Made by a program: the position numbers and the translations under genes
The notes under the pieces: generated by a model
Database searches by the model: none
What the model was told of the DNA's origin: nothing
What the model saw: only the letters and a program-made list of their open reading frames with translations
Shown here: one piece after another, positions 1 to 11,059 of the stretch
How positions within the stretch are numbered: the stretch's first letter is position 1
Layout of the letters: each line of letters opens with the position of its first letter
Source: Anastrepha obliqua
Taxonomy: Eukaryota > Arthropoda > Insecta > Diptera > Tephritidae
Assembly (NCBI RefSeq): GCF_027943255.1
Contig: NC_072897.1
Coordinates: 21,824,044-21,888,043 of the forward strand
DNA: 64,000 bases
Direction: 5' to 3'

Positions 1-394
1 TCTGAGCTGCCACATATAGCTTCGCGGGCGGTGCTAGGCAATCATGTGCCATGTAGATGGAAGCACGTATTATGCCTATACCGCCAGCGGCTGCCATTCT
101 AACAGCCGCCACATCCTGTGAACTATATAATGGGATTAAAAATATATTCAAGTGTTTGGGACTACCTTGATTCCGTTTGTAGAACAGGTTATTGTTATTT
201 CCAGTAAACTCCTTCACCTTCGCACCCAGGGTTCCTGGATTAAGGTGATGTCGACGTCCTCCTCCGCCAGGAAAACGATTACGTTGTCCGTTGCAGGTCC
301 CGAGTGCTGCATATTTATCTAGACAACCTTCGGACCCATTTTTTTATTTTTATTTTACTCTTTTTTTCTCGGGACAAACTAGGAAGTACGGCAC

Positions 395-1240
395 TCAATC
401 AACAGTACATCTATTGTACTGCACTGGGGTTCCCCTTTTAATTTTCTTTAAATTTATCCGACCTCCGAAGAAATCTGAGTAGATCTTGTGGTGCCTTCTT
501 AACCCATCAGTGCCAGAGACCTCAATCCTGATTCGAGCAAAGGTCGGGCAGATGAACAGATGAACCGCTGTCTCATCCTCCTCTACATATCCTGGGCAGA
601 GTGCTCTTTCTGAGATGCCTACCATTTCCATGTGCTTCGCCCATAGAAAGTGGCCCTTCATCAGTCCAACCAGCTGCCTACAGTCCTTTCTGCTTAATGA
701 TAGGAGATCTGTGACAGTCGGTCGGACATGACAGGTAACATCAGTTTTGTCCATCTGCAGCCTATCTCAGCATGCCAAGCTTTCTTGTGAGTTGAAGTAG
801 CCCGTTTGCTAAACGTAGCTTTGATGGCTGCAGAAGGGAGTGGCAGAACTCCTAACTAAAGAGTTGGAGGTCTCGTTACTCGTAATACTCACGTGTCCCG
901 GGACCAACGTTAGCATCAGGATATTTTCTCTGCCGACATAATTCAGCGTGGATTTTCAGTACTCAACTACACTTTAAGTGGTTGGCAGGCTGTCTGAGGC
1001 CACTTGAAACACAGATGCGAGCATTCCAAAAGCAAAGTGTAGTTTTGTCTCGCCGGATTCCTCGTAGATAGCACCGCCCGAACCGTGCTCGCTCCTGGAG
1101 CCATCCGTTAAAATACGGATTTTCAGCTTTGATAGGCGTACTAAATTGGAGAAGGCGGGTGAACCATCCGACGTATGCGCAATTCTACTAGTCGTTCGAT
1201 GCTTTTTGGCATGAAAGAAGTCATACTGAGGGGCTTAAAT
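395..1240 (-). pseudogene. LINE ORF2 C-terminus: RNase H plus zinc-binding tail, broken
   Basis: Reading the minus strand, about 1230-1000 encodes an RNase H-like start (ILTDGSRSEHGSGGAIY ... SVFQ, matching the family pattern TDGSK...G.GG...SVFQAE). About 754-395 encodes the usual LINE C-terminal zinc-binding tail (LCPGYVEEDETAVHLFICP). In intact elements this tail follows reverse transcriptase and RNase H. Just upstream (about 1370-1400) a short RT-linker motif (KSPGPDSIYP) is readable, but the RT catalytic core is missing, so this copy has lost most of ORF2 by internal deletion. ORF1 of the same element probably lies just upstream on the same strand. RNase H places it among the I/LOA/R1-type LINEs; the exact clade is not resolved. 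Confidence 0.65.
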
Positions 1241-1477
1241 TTTCGGAGCTGGTATAATCTTCTTTTGTAACTATAGGGTCCCCTAACTATAGCCGACCCT
1301 CACCATCCTCCAAGAGCGTGGTATACAGGCCAGTGCCAGGCTCAATTCTTTCAGCTCGACAGGATATATACTATCTGGTCCGGGCGACTTGTCGCTATAG
1401 CCGACTACACGAATAATCCCGCAAGCTTATCTCTGTCACCGTGAAGGGACGGTAGCTACAGGAACCGTCTGAGCCAA

Positions 1478-2470
1478 TTATCTGGGAAAAACGTAAAAAC
1501 TGATAGTCTGAAAGAAAATACTAAGACAGTCCTCGTACCAAGAGTCTAAGATATCAACACATCCCACCACAAGAGTGGTCCCTTCCCGGTTGCTACCCTT
1601 AGTGTGCGAAAGGACTCGCCAAAGCCTCGTGCTATCGCCCGGATTCTGTGAGCGAAGGCAGGAAAGGACATCTGCTGTAGACAAGTCAGCATCCGGAATC
1701 CGGTCAATGGCTTTCCTGACGGGTGTGTTCTTTTCGCTGGGGGGCACGTTATAGACCCCGGTCCTGATCCGCTCGAAGTTGGTCAGAGACACGTTCGTCA
1801 CCTTTATGGTGCCGTCCTTTGTCTTATACCTCTTCGCGTTGTCCTCAGGACCGGAGCCAATAACCTGACGCATTAGTCGACTTTTGCCGCATTTGATTTC
1901 TGCATCAGTCAGTTAATGTTCACGCCCCAGTTTACCAATCACAGCCACAGGTCAGGAACCAGCAGCCTTTTCGCTATAGGATGACTTGGTTACGCCCTGG
2001 GGTGGATTATTTCGAAGTTCCAGTTCACAATCCTCCACTGACGAAATTTTCGCCGGCCAGACAGCTGTGTTGGGCTTTTTATCGAGGCGCCGACTAGACC
2101 GTTGGTTACCAGAACCTTTACCCGTCACGTCGATTGGCGTTGAGACCGCGATCTTACCTTGGGGGGTAGTGGGGCCATTAGCGGTAGCTGTAGGGCAGGG
2201 AGCTGTACTACTTTCAGCAACTGTCTTCTTCCACTTATCTCGAGAGCGAGATAGTTTGCCACCAAGATCTCGGTGGCCTCTCTGGGTGTCACTTCCGCCG
2301 ACCGAGGTGTTTTGAAAGACACAGACACAGAAGAGACGGCAAAGCCACATAAGGATTTCTCCCGCATGAGCTTAGCGAACCACTTTCTCCTTTCCCTCCT
2401 CGAACCACTCTTCAATTTCTCGTTTTTTTTGGGAGGTCGTGCCGCCACCGCAGTGACTTCACAACGCAAG
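1478..2470 (-). pseudogene. LINE ORF1 (DUF4780-like), frameshifted
   Basis: Two overlapping minus-strand frames together read like one ORF1. The N-terminal half is rich in S, T, K and R. The C-terminal half has the pattern ADVLSCLRSQNPGDSTRLWRV followed by GTTLVVGVDILD-like sequence, which I recognise as the DUF4780-type domain found in ORF1 of insect LINEs (nucleic-acid-binding role presumed, not shown). The frame changes near 2100 and has stops, so it is not functional. It is followed on the same strand by the RNase H/zinc tail at 1240-395, consistent with one internally deleted element. Family naming is from memory of the motif and could be checked with an HMM search. Confidence 0.55.
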
Positions 2471-2537
2471 CCCTCCGAAACTGCGAAATGACTCTCCGTC
2501 TCTGAAGATGAAGAAATTGCGATAGCAACTTTGGTAA

Positions 2538-3620
2538 ATGTTGGGGCCTTCAGACTCCATGCCTCTGCCGCTGAAGCGGGTGGATTTCCACCTGTGTGGT
2601 AAAAAATTTCCGATCAGGGGTACACCCCAAGGTGGGGTAATATCTCCACTTCTGTGGAACCTAACTGTCAATAATCTTCTACAAGAACTTGAAAAAATGG
2701 GAGGTAAAATAATATCATATGCCGATGGAAATGGAACCCAGAAATGGGGATTGAAACCCAGAATGATACATTGGCTCTACACAACAGTGGTTAGGCCAAT
2801 TCTCTACTACGGTATTGTAATATGGTGGGATGCCCTTCAGGAGGGTGTGAACATCAAAAAGCTTGACAAGGTTCAAAGACTAGCATCTGTTCTGATAACC
2901 GGAGCCATGTCAACCACACCAACGAAAGCATTATATGCGACACTAAGCTTCCTTCCGGTAGATCTGCAGGCAATATATAACGCACGTAGCGCGGCAATAA
3001 GGCTGAACACTCTAAATAAGTGGTCAAACACGGATTATGGTCACGGTAAAATCCTGGCTGGCACTTTGGGGCTTCCCGGACTGGTGGACTATGCACTCCC
3101 ACCTATACTTGCCCTTACATCGTTTACGACCCTCCTACCCTCAAGGGAAGAGTGGGAATGGGACGATGTGAGGCAGAGAGAGTCCATCCATATATACACA
3201 GATGGCTCAAAGCTCGAGGGCAGGGTGGGCGGAGGTGTATACTCCAAACAACTGGGGATTTCCTTCAGTTTTCGGCTCCCCGACTACTGTAGTGTCTTTC
3301 AGGCTGAAGTTGTCTAAATGAAGAAGAGGAAGAGACAATCTCGCACCTACTGTGCCACTGTCCTGCTCTATCCAGGCGCAGGTTTACTATTCTGGGTGAA
3401 CAATTTTTTGATGAGTTGGAAGATCTCAGCTCTACAGAAATCAGAGATATTTGAAATTTTTTAAAAGCACACACTGGTTTTAGGAGAGATAGGGGCAAGC
3501 TCCCTATCCACCACCTGGGACGCGGCCGATGGTATATCCGGCAACTCCTCACGATCACTCCTCCATGCTTACTGGTCATTATGCAATTTACTATTGTCGT
3601 CAGAACTTTCGTAGTCAAGT
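2538..3620 (+). pseudogene. LINE ORF2 fragment: RT palm, thumb, RNase H start, zinc tail
   Basis: A 259-codon open frame holds the RT motif RGTPQGGVISPLLWNL and then the catalytic box as YADG, where active enzymes have YADD or FADD, so the second catalytic Asp is lost. The sequence then jumps into the post-RT thumb (ILYYGIVIWWDA) and an RNase H start (IHIYTDGSKLEGRVGGGVY ... SVFQAEVV). After the stop at 3317 another frame gives the C-terminal tail (NEEEEETISHLLCHCPALSRR), so most of RNase H is deleted too. The order is that of an RNase H-bearing LINE. It lies head-to-head with the minus-strand LINE at 395-2470. Confidence 0.7.
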
Positions 3621-4290
3621 TTTATGCCCGTGAGCAATTCCTTGGCGGCTTCGACATCGTCCTGCCCATCTTCCGGATTTGCAGAGCGGCATATCTTCAG
3701 TAGCGCTTTTCTCACGCCGAACCGAGATTTGCTGTCCACTCTTCCCAGTGGCTCGATGCTCTCCTCCGAGATTCGGAACATTGCGGTTATGTGTTTGGCT
3801 TCGAATTTCATATTCGGTATCCAGATGAGGGCTCTCGGTCGTCGTGGCATCTCGTTGGCCGGGACTAGTTTGAAGCTTAAACCTTCTCAGCCTGGATATT
3901 GGCAACAACAGTTTGCAGAAATTCAAGAGGAAGTCAAGGGAGAGCTCATTATCGCCTTTGATCACCCTGCATTCACGGACCCCCTCCATTGAATCAAATC
4001 CTGGCACTTGAACCTCCGGGTTTGTCATGACGTTGACTTATCGGCCGTCTCCTTTGGATGAGTTCTATCAGCGGTCTCATTTTTACTTATTCGGCTGAGC
4101 AAAGCCACGGAACTCTGGTAAAGCTTGTACCTAGACGTGCCTTTTTTACACTTTGACGCTTTTTCTCCTCAGCGCATGTGGATGGTCAATTTAAAGTTGG
4201 TGGAATGCTGTGACCCACAGCTGGAGGCTAAGAGCTCGTCCTCTGAGAAAGTTTCCCACTTCTTCCGTCGGTTTAGTCCATTTGTCCATC
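3569..4290 (-). pseudogene. LINE ORF1 remnant, DUF4780-like
   Basis: The C-terminal frame (3850-3569) reads ISEESIEPLGRVDSKSRFGV then RKALLKICRSANPE and ends in an acidic tail (LLTGIKLDYESSDDN). This resembles the end of LINE ORF1 proteins with a DUF4780-type domain. Upstream (4290-3850) the reading frame shifts and is rich in K and R, as expected of an ORF1 N-terminus. It lies antisense to the 3' end of the preceding plus-strand LINE, so it is a separate insertion. Not functional. The family call is tentative. Confidence 0.45.
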
Positions 4291-4816
4291 TGTTTTGTCA
4301 TTAGTAAGGACTGATTATCAGTCCGTTTGTCGGTCTGCCGTTTCTGGATTTCATTCAATTTTTAGATTTTTCCTTTGTTCATTTTATGTTTCGTATGGTC
4401 ACTTGCCCCGCCAGGGGGCTGCACATGTCGTCATGTGCGGTGACCAAAAAAGATATTGGAGAAATAACCGTTGGACCTTGAGAGCACTCCATACCAAGGC
4501 AAAGCCGCGGTTATAACTTGAGGCGGCCTGGTATTAGGAGGGCTCCGTTAGAAGGCAGGCTTATTTAATCCTCCGGCTGCCAAACTCACTCAATAGGCAC
4601 GGGTCACATCACCCCTTGGATTGAGGGAGATTTTTTTAACGAAGTTTACATCTTCGGCTTTTGTGGTTTGTGGGCGATGTTCTCCGACCACCCATATCTG
4701 GAAGGCGTTCCCCTATCCACCACCTGGGGATGCGCCCTCTAGTGGTTACAGGTTACCCCAAGAAGGCGTAAAAGTACCTGCCAACAAAATAGAATGACTA
4801 CATATTTGCATCAGAA
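4291..4816. other. No gene seen; LINE UTR-like sequence
   Basis: No credible coding frame. The string CCCTATCCACCACCTGGG occurs here near 4713-4730 and also just downstream of the LINE zinc tail near 3504-3521. It therefore looks like the 3' untranslated end of the same RNase H-bearing LINE family. The GC-richer block 4400-4640 is probably LINE untranslated sequence as well (inference). Confidence 0.35.
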
Positions 4817-5459
4817 ATGAACGAGCACACCGAAGAAATCGCAGGCAAACTAAGCAAAATCTATAATCTATTAAAAATTATATGTCCGCGGAAAAAGGGA
4901 CCACACATAGACATCACCCTTTCAATATGTCGATCACTTGCAGAAGGTGTAGTTCAACACCACATCACGCGGTACGGATGGATATCTAAATCAAACATCC
5001 ACAAAATAAACGCAGCACTCAACAAATGTTCCCGAAAGGCCTTTAGATTTCCGACTGCTCCGCCAATCGACAAGATGCACAAGAGTAGCATGCCGCTAGA
5101 ACGATTTTACCTTGTTATTTCACAAGCGAACTACAAAGTTAGGAAAACCCCGCTCGCCAGGAAAAACAAAAATACTTTTTCCCAAATACAATACATCTTC
5201 AAAGTATAATTACACCAATACCAACAACACCACCGGGAATAAAGCAAAATCCTTTTCAGCCAACAATAGACATATCATTAAGTACACGAAAAAAGAACGA
5301 CATGTTCTCAATATATCAAACCACAATTTCTGGTGCATAAGAATAGTCTATCACCGGATATCATTTACTATACCTGATCTAAGCACAAACGAAGAGCTTT
5401 TAAGCGCGGTCTCAGAACTGGCCCACGTAAAACAACCTGATGAAAATTCAATTAAGTAA
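4817..5459 (+). pseudogene. I-clade-like LINE ORF2 thumb fragment
   Basis: The first 130 codons resemble the region just after the RT domain in I/Loa-type LINEs: a stretch like KLSKIYNLLKIICPRKKGPH, then an I.ITLSICRSL segment, a YG-containing segment, and NAALNKCSRKAFRF with a following TAPPI. The reading then shifts frame near 5112 and decays. There is no RT catalytic core, so it is a short 5'-truncated or deleted copy. Confidence 0.45.
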
Positions 5460-5519
5460 GTAAGCGTAAGTTAGTAAGCGCAACATCCATCAGGCAAAGA
5501 CTCGGTCTACATATCACGT

Positions 5520-6961
5520 TAAAGTTGGAATGATGACTGCGATGTCACAGAGGTTCTATTCCATAAATGCACGGCATATGACCGGGAATATGCTGTCAAG
5601 ACAAGCACAAATGTTCCGCCAGTAACTACAGATATTCTACACACACTAAAACGCATAAGAAGAGCAAAGCTTCTGGTCCCGATACGGGCGAACCCGAAAA
5701 TATTTGCAGACTTATATATGATATAGATTGAAGCTACAGGGCTTAGTCTAGCTACTTAAGCCAGGAAAGCAAACTGATCAACCAGCAGCATACAGACCTT
5801 TATGCATGCTGGACACAACTGGGAAGATATTAGAACGTATCATATGTGATCGGCTCCAGGAATGCTTAGAAGGCCCCAGAGGTCTCTCAGAGAACCAGTT
5901 TGGTTTCCGGCGTGCAAGATCAACAGTGGATGCGATCCGAACCGTAATAAGCATAGCTCGGGAAGCTATCAGCGCAGGACACACTGCTATGAAGCTTTGC
6001 CAAGTCATAACGCTGGGCATAAGCAAAGCAATAAACTCGACAAATTGGTCCAACATACTGTTGTCTCTAGAAAAGTTGAAGGTGCCAAGCTATCTTCTGA
6101 GCATTTTCCGAAGCGATTTCAACAAACGAAACAAAACAAAAAAACGGAGGCAGTGCTGATAAGTGCGCGAAAGAAAAAGACAATTATGAAACTCTCATTT
6201 GGTGGTCACGAGTTACTGACAAAGGAGGTATTAAAATACCTAGTAGTCATGATTAACACGAGATTGAGCTTTAAGCAACACCTAGCAACAATCAATAACA
6301 AAGAAGTGGCTGTAATGAGCGCTCTCACAAAAATATTACCCAATATAGATAGCAACAGTCGTGGACTCGAACGTGCTCTACGCGGCGCCGGTGTGGGCGG
6401 AAATCAAGAATATACACATGCGTGAAATTGTGTGCAGGCGGAGCGCAGTACGGGTATCATGCCCATATGGAACGGCAATATGTGTTGTAGCTAGAAAATT
6501 ACCACTTGACATTCACGCAAGAGAGCTTCGTCGCCTCTATAACGAGAGAGGAACAAAACCCACAGCAGCATAAAAAGCGGCCCGCAGCATAAAAAGCCAT
6601 CGAGAGAGAGCGAACAATGTATGAGTTGCAAAGAAGATGGAAAGAGTCATCTAGGGGGCGATGGATGTTCAAGCTAATATCACATCTCGAAGATACGGAT
6701 TATCACCTTAAGCAGATACTCACTAGTCACGGCTGCTTTATGGAATATCTCCACCGCTTTCAGTTGGCAGATAGTCCATTTTGCCCAAGATGCCCGGATG
6801 CAATCGAAAGCGCGGAACCGTGACTTTTCACTGTGATCGCTTCGCACGAGAACGTGCAATACTTGAAAGAGTTTTTGGACACTAGTCCTATGAACCTCTC
6901 ACGGGACATTTGCTCATCCTGTGCTAGGTGGGAGACGTTCGAGTGTTTGTGGGAAAAATAA
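5520..6961 (+). pseudogene. R1-like LINE ORF2, internally deleted
   Basis: Fragments in several frames give the linker (KASGPDTGEPENI), RT motif ML(D/T)TTGKILERIICDRL, QFGFRRARSTVDAI, motif A as VITLGISKAINSTNW, the post-palm KTEAVLISARKKK, KYLVVMINTRLSFKQHL, and the C-terminal zinc region (SPFCPRCPDAIESAEP). The RT motif B and YADD/FADD block is deleted (the sequence jumps near 6130). Motif A has Gly where the first catalytic Asp is expected. A better preserved relative is at 42904-46940. The element is interrupted at 6962 by a DNA transposon and resumes at about 10420. Confidence 0.75.
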
Positions 6962-7146
6962 CACAGACACACAAAAAAAAAAGTGTCATGTCCAAGACAT
7001 TAGACTAGTGTATTCCGACGTATTTTTTCGCACTGAATCCGAATCCGAAGCTAGAATACTCAAATTGGCTCCCGTTTTTGAGATAATCTCAAAAAACTGA
7101 AAAAAAATTAAAAAACTGAAAAAAGAAATAAAATTTTTTTTCAGAT
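6962..7146 (+). repeat. Left terminal inverted repeat of the 3.46-kb transposon
   Basis: About 185 bp that matches, in inverted orientation, 10232-10416. It includes the poly-A stretch next to CACAC, the TCATGTCCAAGACATTAGAC block and the CCGAATCCGAAGC unit. Further inward the left side continues with diverging tandem copies of the same unit to about 7960. Confidence 0.8.
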
Positions 7147-7981
7147 CCTACGGTAGTGTATTTCGATGTATTTTTTCCCGCTGAATCCGAATCCGAAGCC
7201 AGAATACTCAAATTGGCTCCCGTTTTTGAGATAATCTCAAAAAACTGAAAAAAAATAAATAACTGAAAAAAGAAATAAACATTTTTTTCAGATCCTACGG
7301 TAGTGTATTTCGATGTATTTTTTCCCGCTGAGTCCGAACCTGATGCAAAAATTTGCATATTGGCTAAAATTTTTGAGACAATCTCAAAGAACTGCTCAAA
7401 AAATCGAAAAAAGAGCAAAACCAATAATAATAATTTTCTCGAGAAATTATGGTAGTGTTTTTCGACGTACTTTTTTCCGCTGATTACAAAAATGTTGCCA
7501 AACATATTTGCAAATGTAAAAAACTCTACGTAATTTTTTGAGACACTATTGTAGTGTAAATTCGATGTGTTTTTTCCGCTGATTCTAAAACTAAAGCCAG
7601 AATTGGCGTATTGGGTCAAATTTTTGAGATAATTTAAAAAAACCGCTTAAACCTGGCGTATTTGCTCAAATTTTTGATATAGTCTCAAAAAGTTGTTAAA
7701 AAAGTCAAAGTAATGAAAAAAATTTTTTTTGTAGATTCTACGAAAGCCTCTTTTACGTATTTTTGTACTGGTTCCAAATATGAAACAAAAAATTGGGGTG
7801 TTCGTTAATGTTTTTGAGATATTCTCATAAATCTGCGCATAAAATCAAGTTGAAGGCAAAATAAAACAAATATTTTCTCGAGACACTATAGTAGTGTATC
7901 TCTATCTGTTTTATACTTTTTCTGCTGAGTTCGAATTAGAATTTATTAGCTGATTTATTAGCTCAATATGGTAATTTATTT

Positions 7982-9944
7982 TCAAATGTTTTTTCTATTG
8001 TATCGAACTCTCTTACATTCAAATGATCGATGCAGAGTTTGTCTTTTGCGTTTCTGCCCTCTTACAGCAATATCCCTCTTTAGCGACCAGCAGTAGTCTG
8101 CCATCATATTTTTATTCCACGTTCCTTGATATCTACGTTCCATTTCCTTAATATCTTGGTGGAATCTTTCTCCTTGCTCCTCGCTGTAATCCCCAAGATT
8201 TTCTGGGAAGTAATCTACGCGAGAATCTAAGAAATGTAACTTTAAGTTCATCAAGCAACCTAAGTTTTTGAAGTTCTTGACCAAATTTGCAACAATTTCT
8301 TTGTAATTTAAACTCCTATGGTTTCCTAAAAAGTTTTCAACTACATTTTTAAAACTAAGCCACGCATCTCTTTCTTTCTTATTCATTTTTGTTACTAAAA
8401 TGTTATCCCTTAACATCTTCCTAATTTGTGGTCCATCTAATTTTCCTCCCTTTAACTTTGCATCCGAAACTTTAGGAAAGATTTTTTCAATGCCTTAATA
8501 AATTGCTTAACAAGTCCTAACTTTATATGCAGTGGAGGAAGAAGGATTTTAGAAGCATCGACCAAGGGTTTTTGTATAACATTCTTTGTTTCTGGCTTAA
8601 GTTTCTTTCTCTTAGGCCACTCTTTTTTGATGTAATGATTTGCCCGATCTCTACTGTCCCACTCGCATAAGAAACACGGCATTTTTGTAAATCCAGATTG
8701 CTGTCCTAGTATAATGGTTATGATTTTTAAGTCCCCACAGATTTGCCACTTATGATCTGAATACTTAATTTTATTTAGTATTATATTTAACTTTCCATAT
8801 TCTTCTTTAGTAACTCTTGAATATGCTACAGGTACCGAAGCAAATTTGTTTGTGTTAGCAGTAACACGGCCTTTAAACTTTTTGTTGAGGAATCAATAAA
8901 TAACCTCCAATTCTCGCTTTTATAACATCCAGGTTTCAGTTCATTCATTAATCCATTTATATCTTGGCAATATACTAAAGAAATGTCTTTTTGAAAGATA
9001 AAATATTTTCGAAATTCTTTCTCCCTATTTCGATAGAAAGATGATTTTACTTTATTAGAAGTAAAGTTTTTGCTTTTCAACCATGAAGTTAGCAACTCAG
9101 AACCATCTTTGGGTAGACCTAAATCTCTGACCAAATCATTAACCTCTTCTTGATTAGCTGGAAATAGTTCTTTTTTGATTGGAATATCATACGGCGTATA
9201 ATCATCATCATCGGTGCTTTCATTTTCGCTTTCTTCTTCAGTATTATTTTCGCTTCCTTCATCAGTATCATCTTCGATTTCTTTCTCATCTGTATCGATT
9301 TCGGTACTGTTATTACCTTCAAATCCCGTAATCACATGTTCATCATTAGAACAGCACAGATCCATATTTTCATTACTCTCCTGATCAGATAAGAAAATGG
9401 GTTTCGTGACGCTTGAAACTTCTGCATACAAATATTTCGATTTTTTAGAATTGTTGATACCTTTTACATCCGTCATACAAACATAACAATTTTCTTTATT
9501 AAGGGGTTTTCTCCAAATGCAAGGAACTTTAATCGTTTGCTTTGCTTTACCGTTTAACATTCTTTCGCAAAGATTACATATCTTTTTAGGAACCCAGTTA
9601 GTATCTTGATTTGTAATGTCTAAATTAAAACAAGTTTTATAAAGTTCCATAACATTTTTATTTACATTTCGCCGACGCTTTGGAATCTCATACTTGCTGC
9701 AAATATAACAAAAACTGTTTACGTCCTTATTACAACTGTGATTCAAATCTGATCGCTCAACAGATTCACCTGCTGATTCATGACTTGTCGCATTATTCCC
9801 TACAGTAGCCAAGTTTCCCACTACTGTAGAGCTGCAGTCGCTGGATGACGACGCCTGCGGGCCTGCATTTCCACCCTGACCAGCCGCCGATACTGGGCTT
9901 CCGAGACCCTGCATCGTAAAACACTTTTCACTTGTGCCTGCCAT
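7982..9944 (-). pseudogene. Transposon-borne Cys-rich protein, two frameshifts
   Basis: Three consecutive minus-strand frames form one protein of roughly 640 residues. The N-terminus is low complexity; residues about 80-170 hold paired Cys (CYICSKYEIPKRRR, CNLCERML, PCIWRKPLNKENCYVCM), suggesting zinc binding. An acidic stretch follows, then a core containing FLCEWDSRDRANHY, PLVDASKILLPPLHIKLG, LHFLDSRVDYFPENLG, EEQGERFHQDI and MERRYQGTW...MADYCW. I recognise this as a recurrent arthropod/cnidarian repeat-encoded protein family of unknown superfamily, presumably the transposase. Frameshifts lie near 8870 and 8490, since neighbouring frames continue the family pattern without a gap. Confidence 0.7.
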
Positions 9945-10231
9945 GACGGCGGCAGCCGCTTACCCAGGGACTCTGCCAGTATGGTTCCGTTGCCCACCGT
10001 CACCACGTGGAGGTGCCCTGGTTACAGATACAAGTAAAGAGAGTTTTTATCCCAGAGGCACGAACTTGGCGCTTTTGGATACCTCGAGACAGGGTCGAAA
10101 GTCATTCATTTGTTCGACCATAGGAAAATGGCGTCGTTGTTTTCCCAAGGAATTTGAGCCAATATGCAAATTTTTGCATCAGGTTCGGACTCAGCGGGAA
10201 AAAATACATCGAAATACACTACCGTAGGATC

Positions 10232-10416
10232 TGAAAAAAAATTTTATTTCTTTTTTCAGTTTTTTAATTTTTTTTTTCAGTTTTTTGAGATTATCTCAAA
10301 AACGGGAGCCAATTTGAGTATTCTAGCTTCGGATTCGGATTCAGTGCGAAAAAATACGTCGGAATACACTAGTCTAATGTCTTGGACATGACACTTTTTT
10401 TTTTTGTGTGCCTGTG
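10232..10416 (-). repeat. Right terminal inverted repeat of the 3.46-kb transposon
   Basis: Inverted copy of 6962-7146, ending ...GTGTG.CTGTG at 10416 and followed by the TAA target duplication. A further short stretch (10162-10200) matches the third internal unit of the left end. Confidence 0.8.
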
Positions 10417-10419
10417 TAA

Positions 10420-11055
10420 TGGTACGACTTCAATTCATTGAATAGAAGCGCAAGCTGTTTCTGAACAGGACGACGACAAACGCTAACATTTGAGTCAATC
10501 GTAAATACTACGATATCGCAAATTTTCCGATGTTCCACTTCCCTGAGAACCACTTGTCAAATAGTGCAAGGAATGCATTCAATCGCTGGCGTAAGATCTC
10601 CATACGTCCACAAGAGAGGGACCTGGATGCAGGTACCTGGTTGTGTCCATAGACATAAACGCGGCTCCACCTTGATGAAATGCTTACAGTGGTCCCAGGG
10701 TGGAAATCAGCTGAGAGGCAGGAATGTTATAATGTTAGTGGGAGCATGCCCCACATAACACAAGTGCGACGCCGCCTTTGATGATGACATTTTTATTTTC
10801 ACCTCCTACCCAAAAAAAAAAAAATATAAAGCTCTTTGGATCCGTGAATTTTAAAAGTTTGATGCAGCAGTTCGTTGATGGAGGTTAAGTAAAGGGTTTT
10901 CCACAACGGGTGTTATTTTCCACTATTAACGGCATACCTTCCTCTTTATAATGAAATAAACATGCGATTATTTATATTAAAAAAATATCACTTTTCTTTG
11001 AATATCAAAATAACACCTCGTGTTGGAATTTGATGCATTTATCGTGTTTTCAATG
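10420..11055. other. LINE tail then unassigned sequence
   Basis: The first about 60 bases continue the R1-like LINE reading. Beyond that I see no credible gene: 10500-10780 is mixed-composition sequence without a recognisable domain, and 10780-11055 is AT-rich. Confidence 0.35.
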
Positions 11056-11059
11056 AAGA

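Larger units (their letters stand above)
6962..10416 (-). mobile_element. 3.46-kb DNA transposon with long terminal inverted repeats, unclassified superfamily
   Basis: The ends are inverted copies beginning CACAG.CACACAAAA and followed by GTGTCATGTCCAAGAC. The flanks are a 3-bp duplication TAA (6959-6961 and 10417-10419). Removing the element and one TAA rejoins an R1-like LINE reading (..VGK | IMVRLQFIE). The left end holds about five tandem units of roughly 100-150 bp, each with CCGCTGA and TTTTTGAGATAATCTC-type motifs; the right end holds fewer. The coding part runs on the minus strand (9944-7982). A CAC terminus with a 3-bp TSD would fit CMC-type elements (for example Chapaev-like), but this is not established. 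Confidence 0.75.

Noticed and set aside
28..394. Possible gene in the first 400 bases
   Set aside because: Only a 63-codon frame with a poly-Phe stretch; the region looks like LINE 3' sequence next to the minus-strand zinc tail.
7089..7619. 176-codon Phe-rich minus-strand frame
   Set aside because: It translates the tandem subterminal repeats of the 3.46-kb transposon; the repeats explain its openness.
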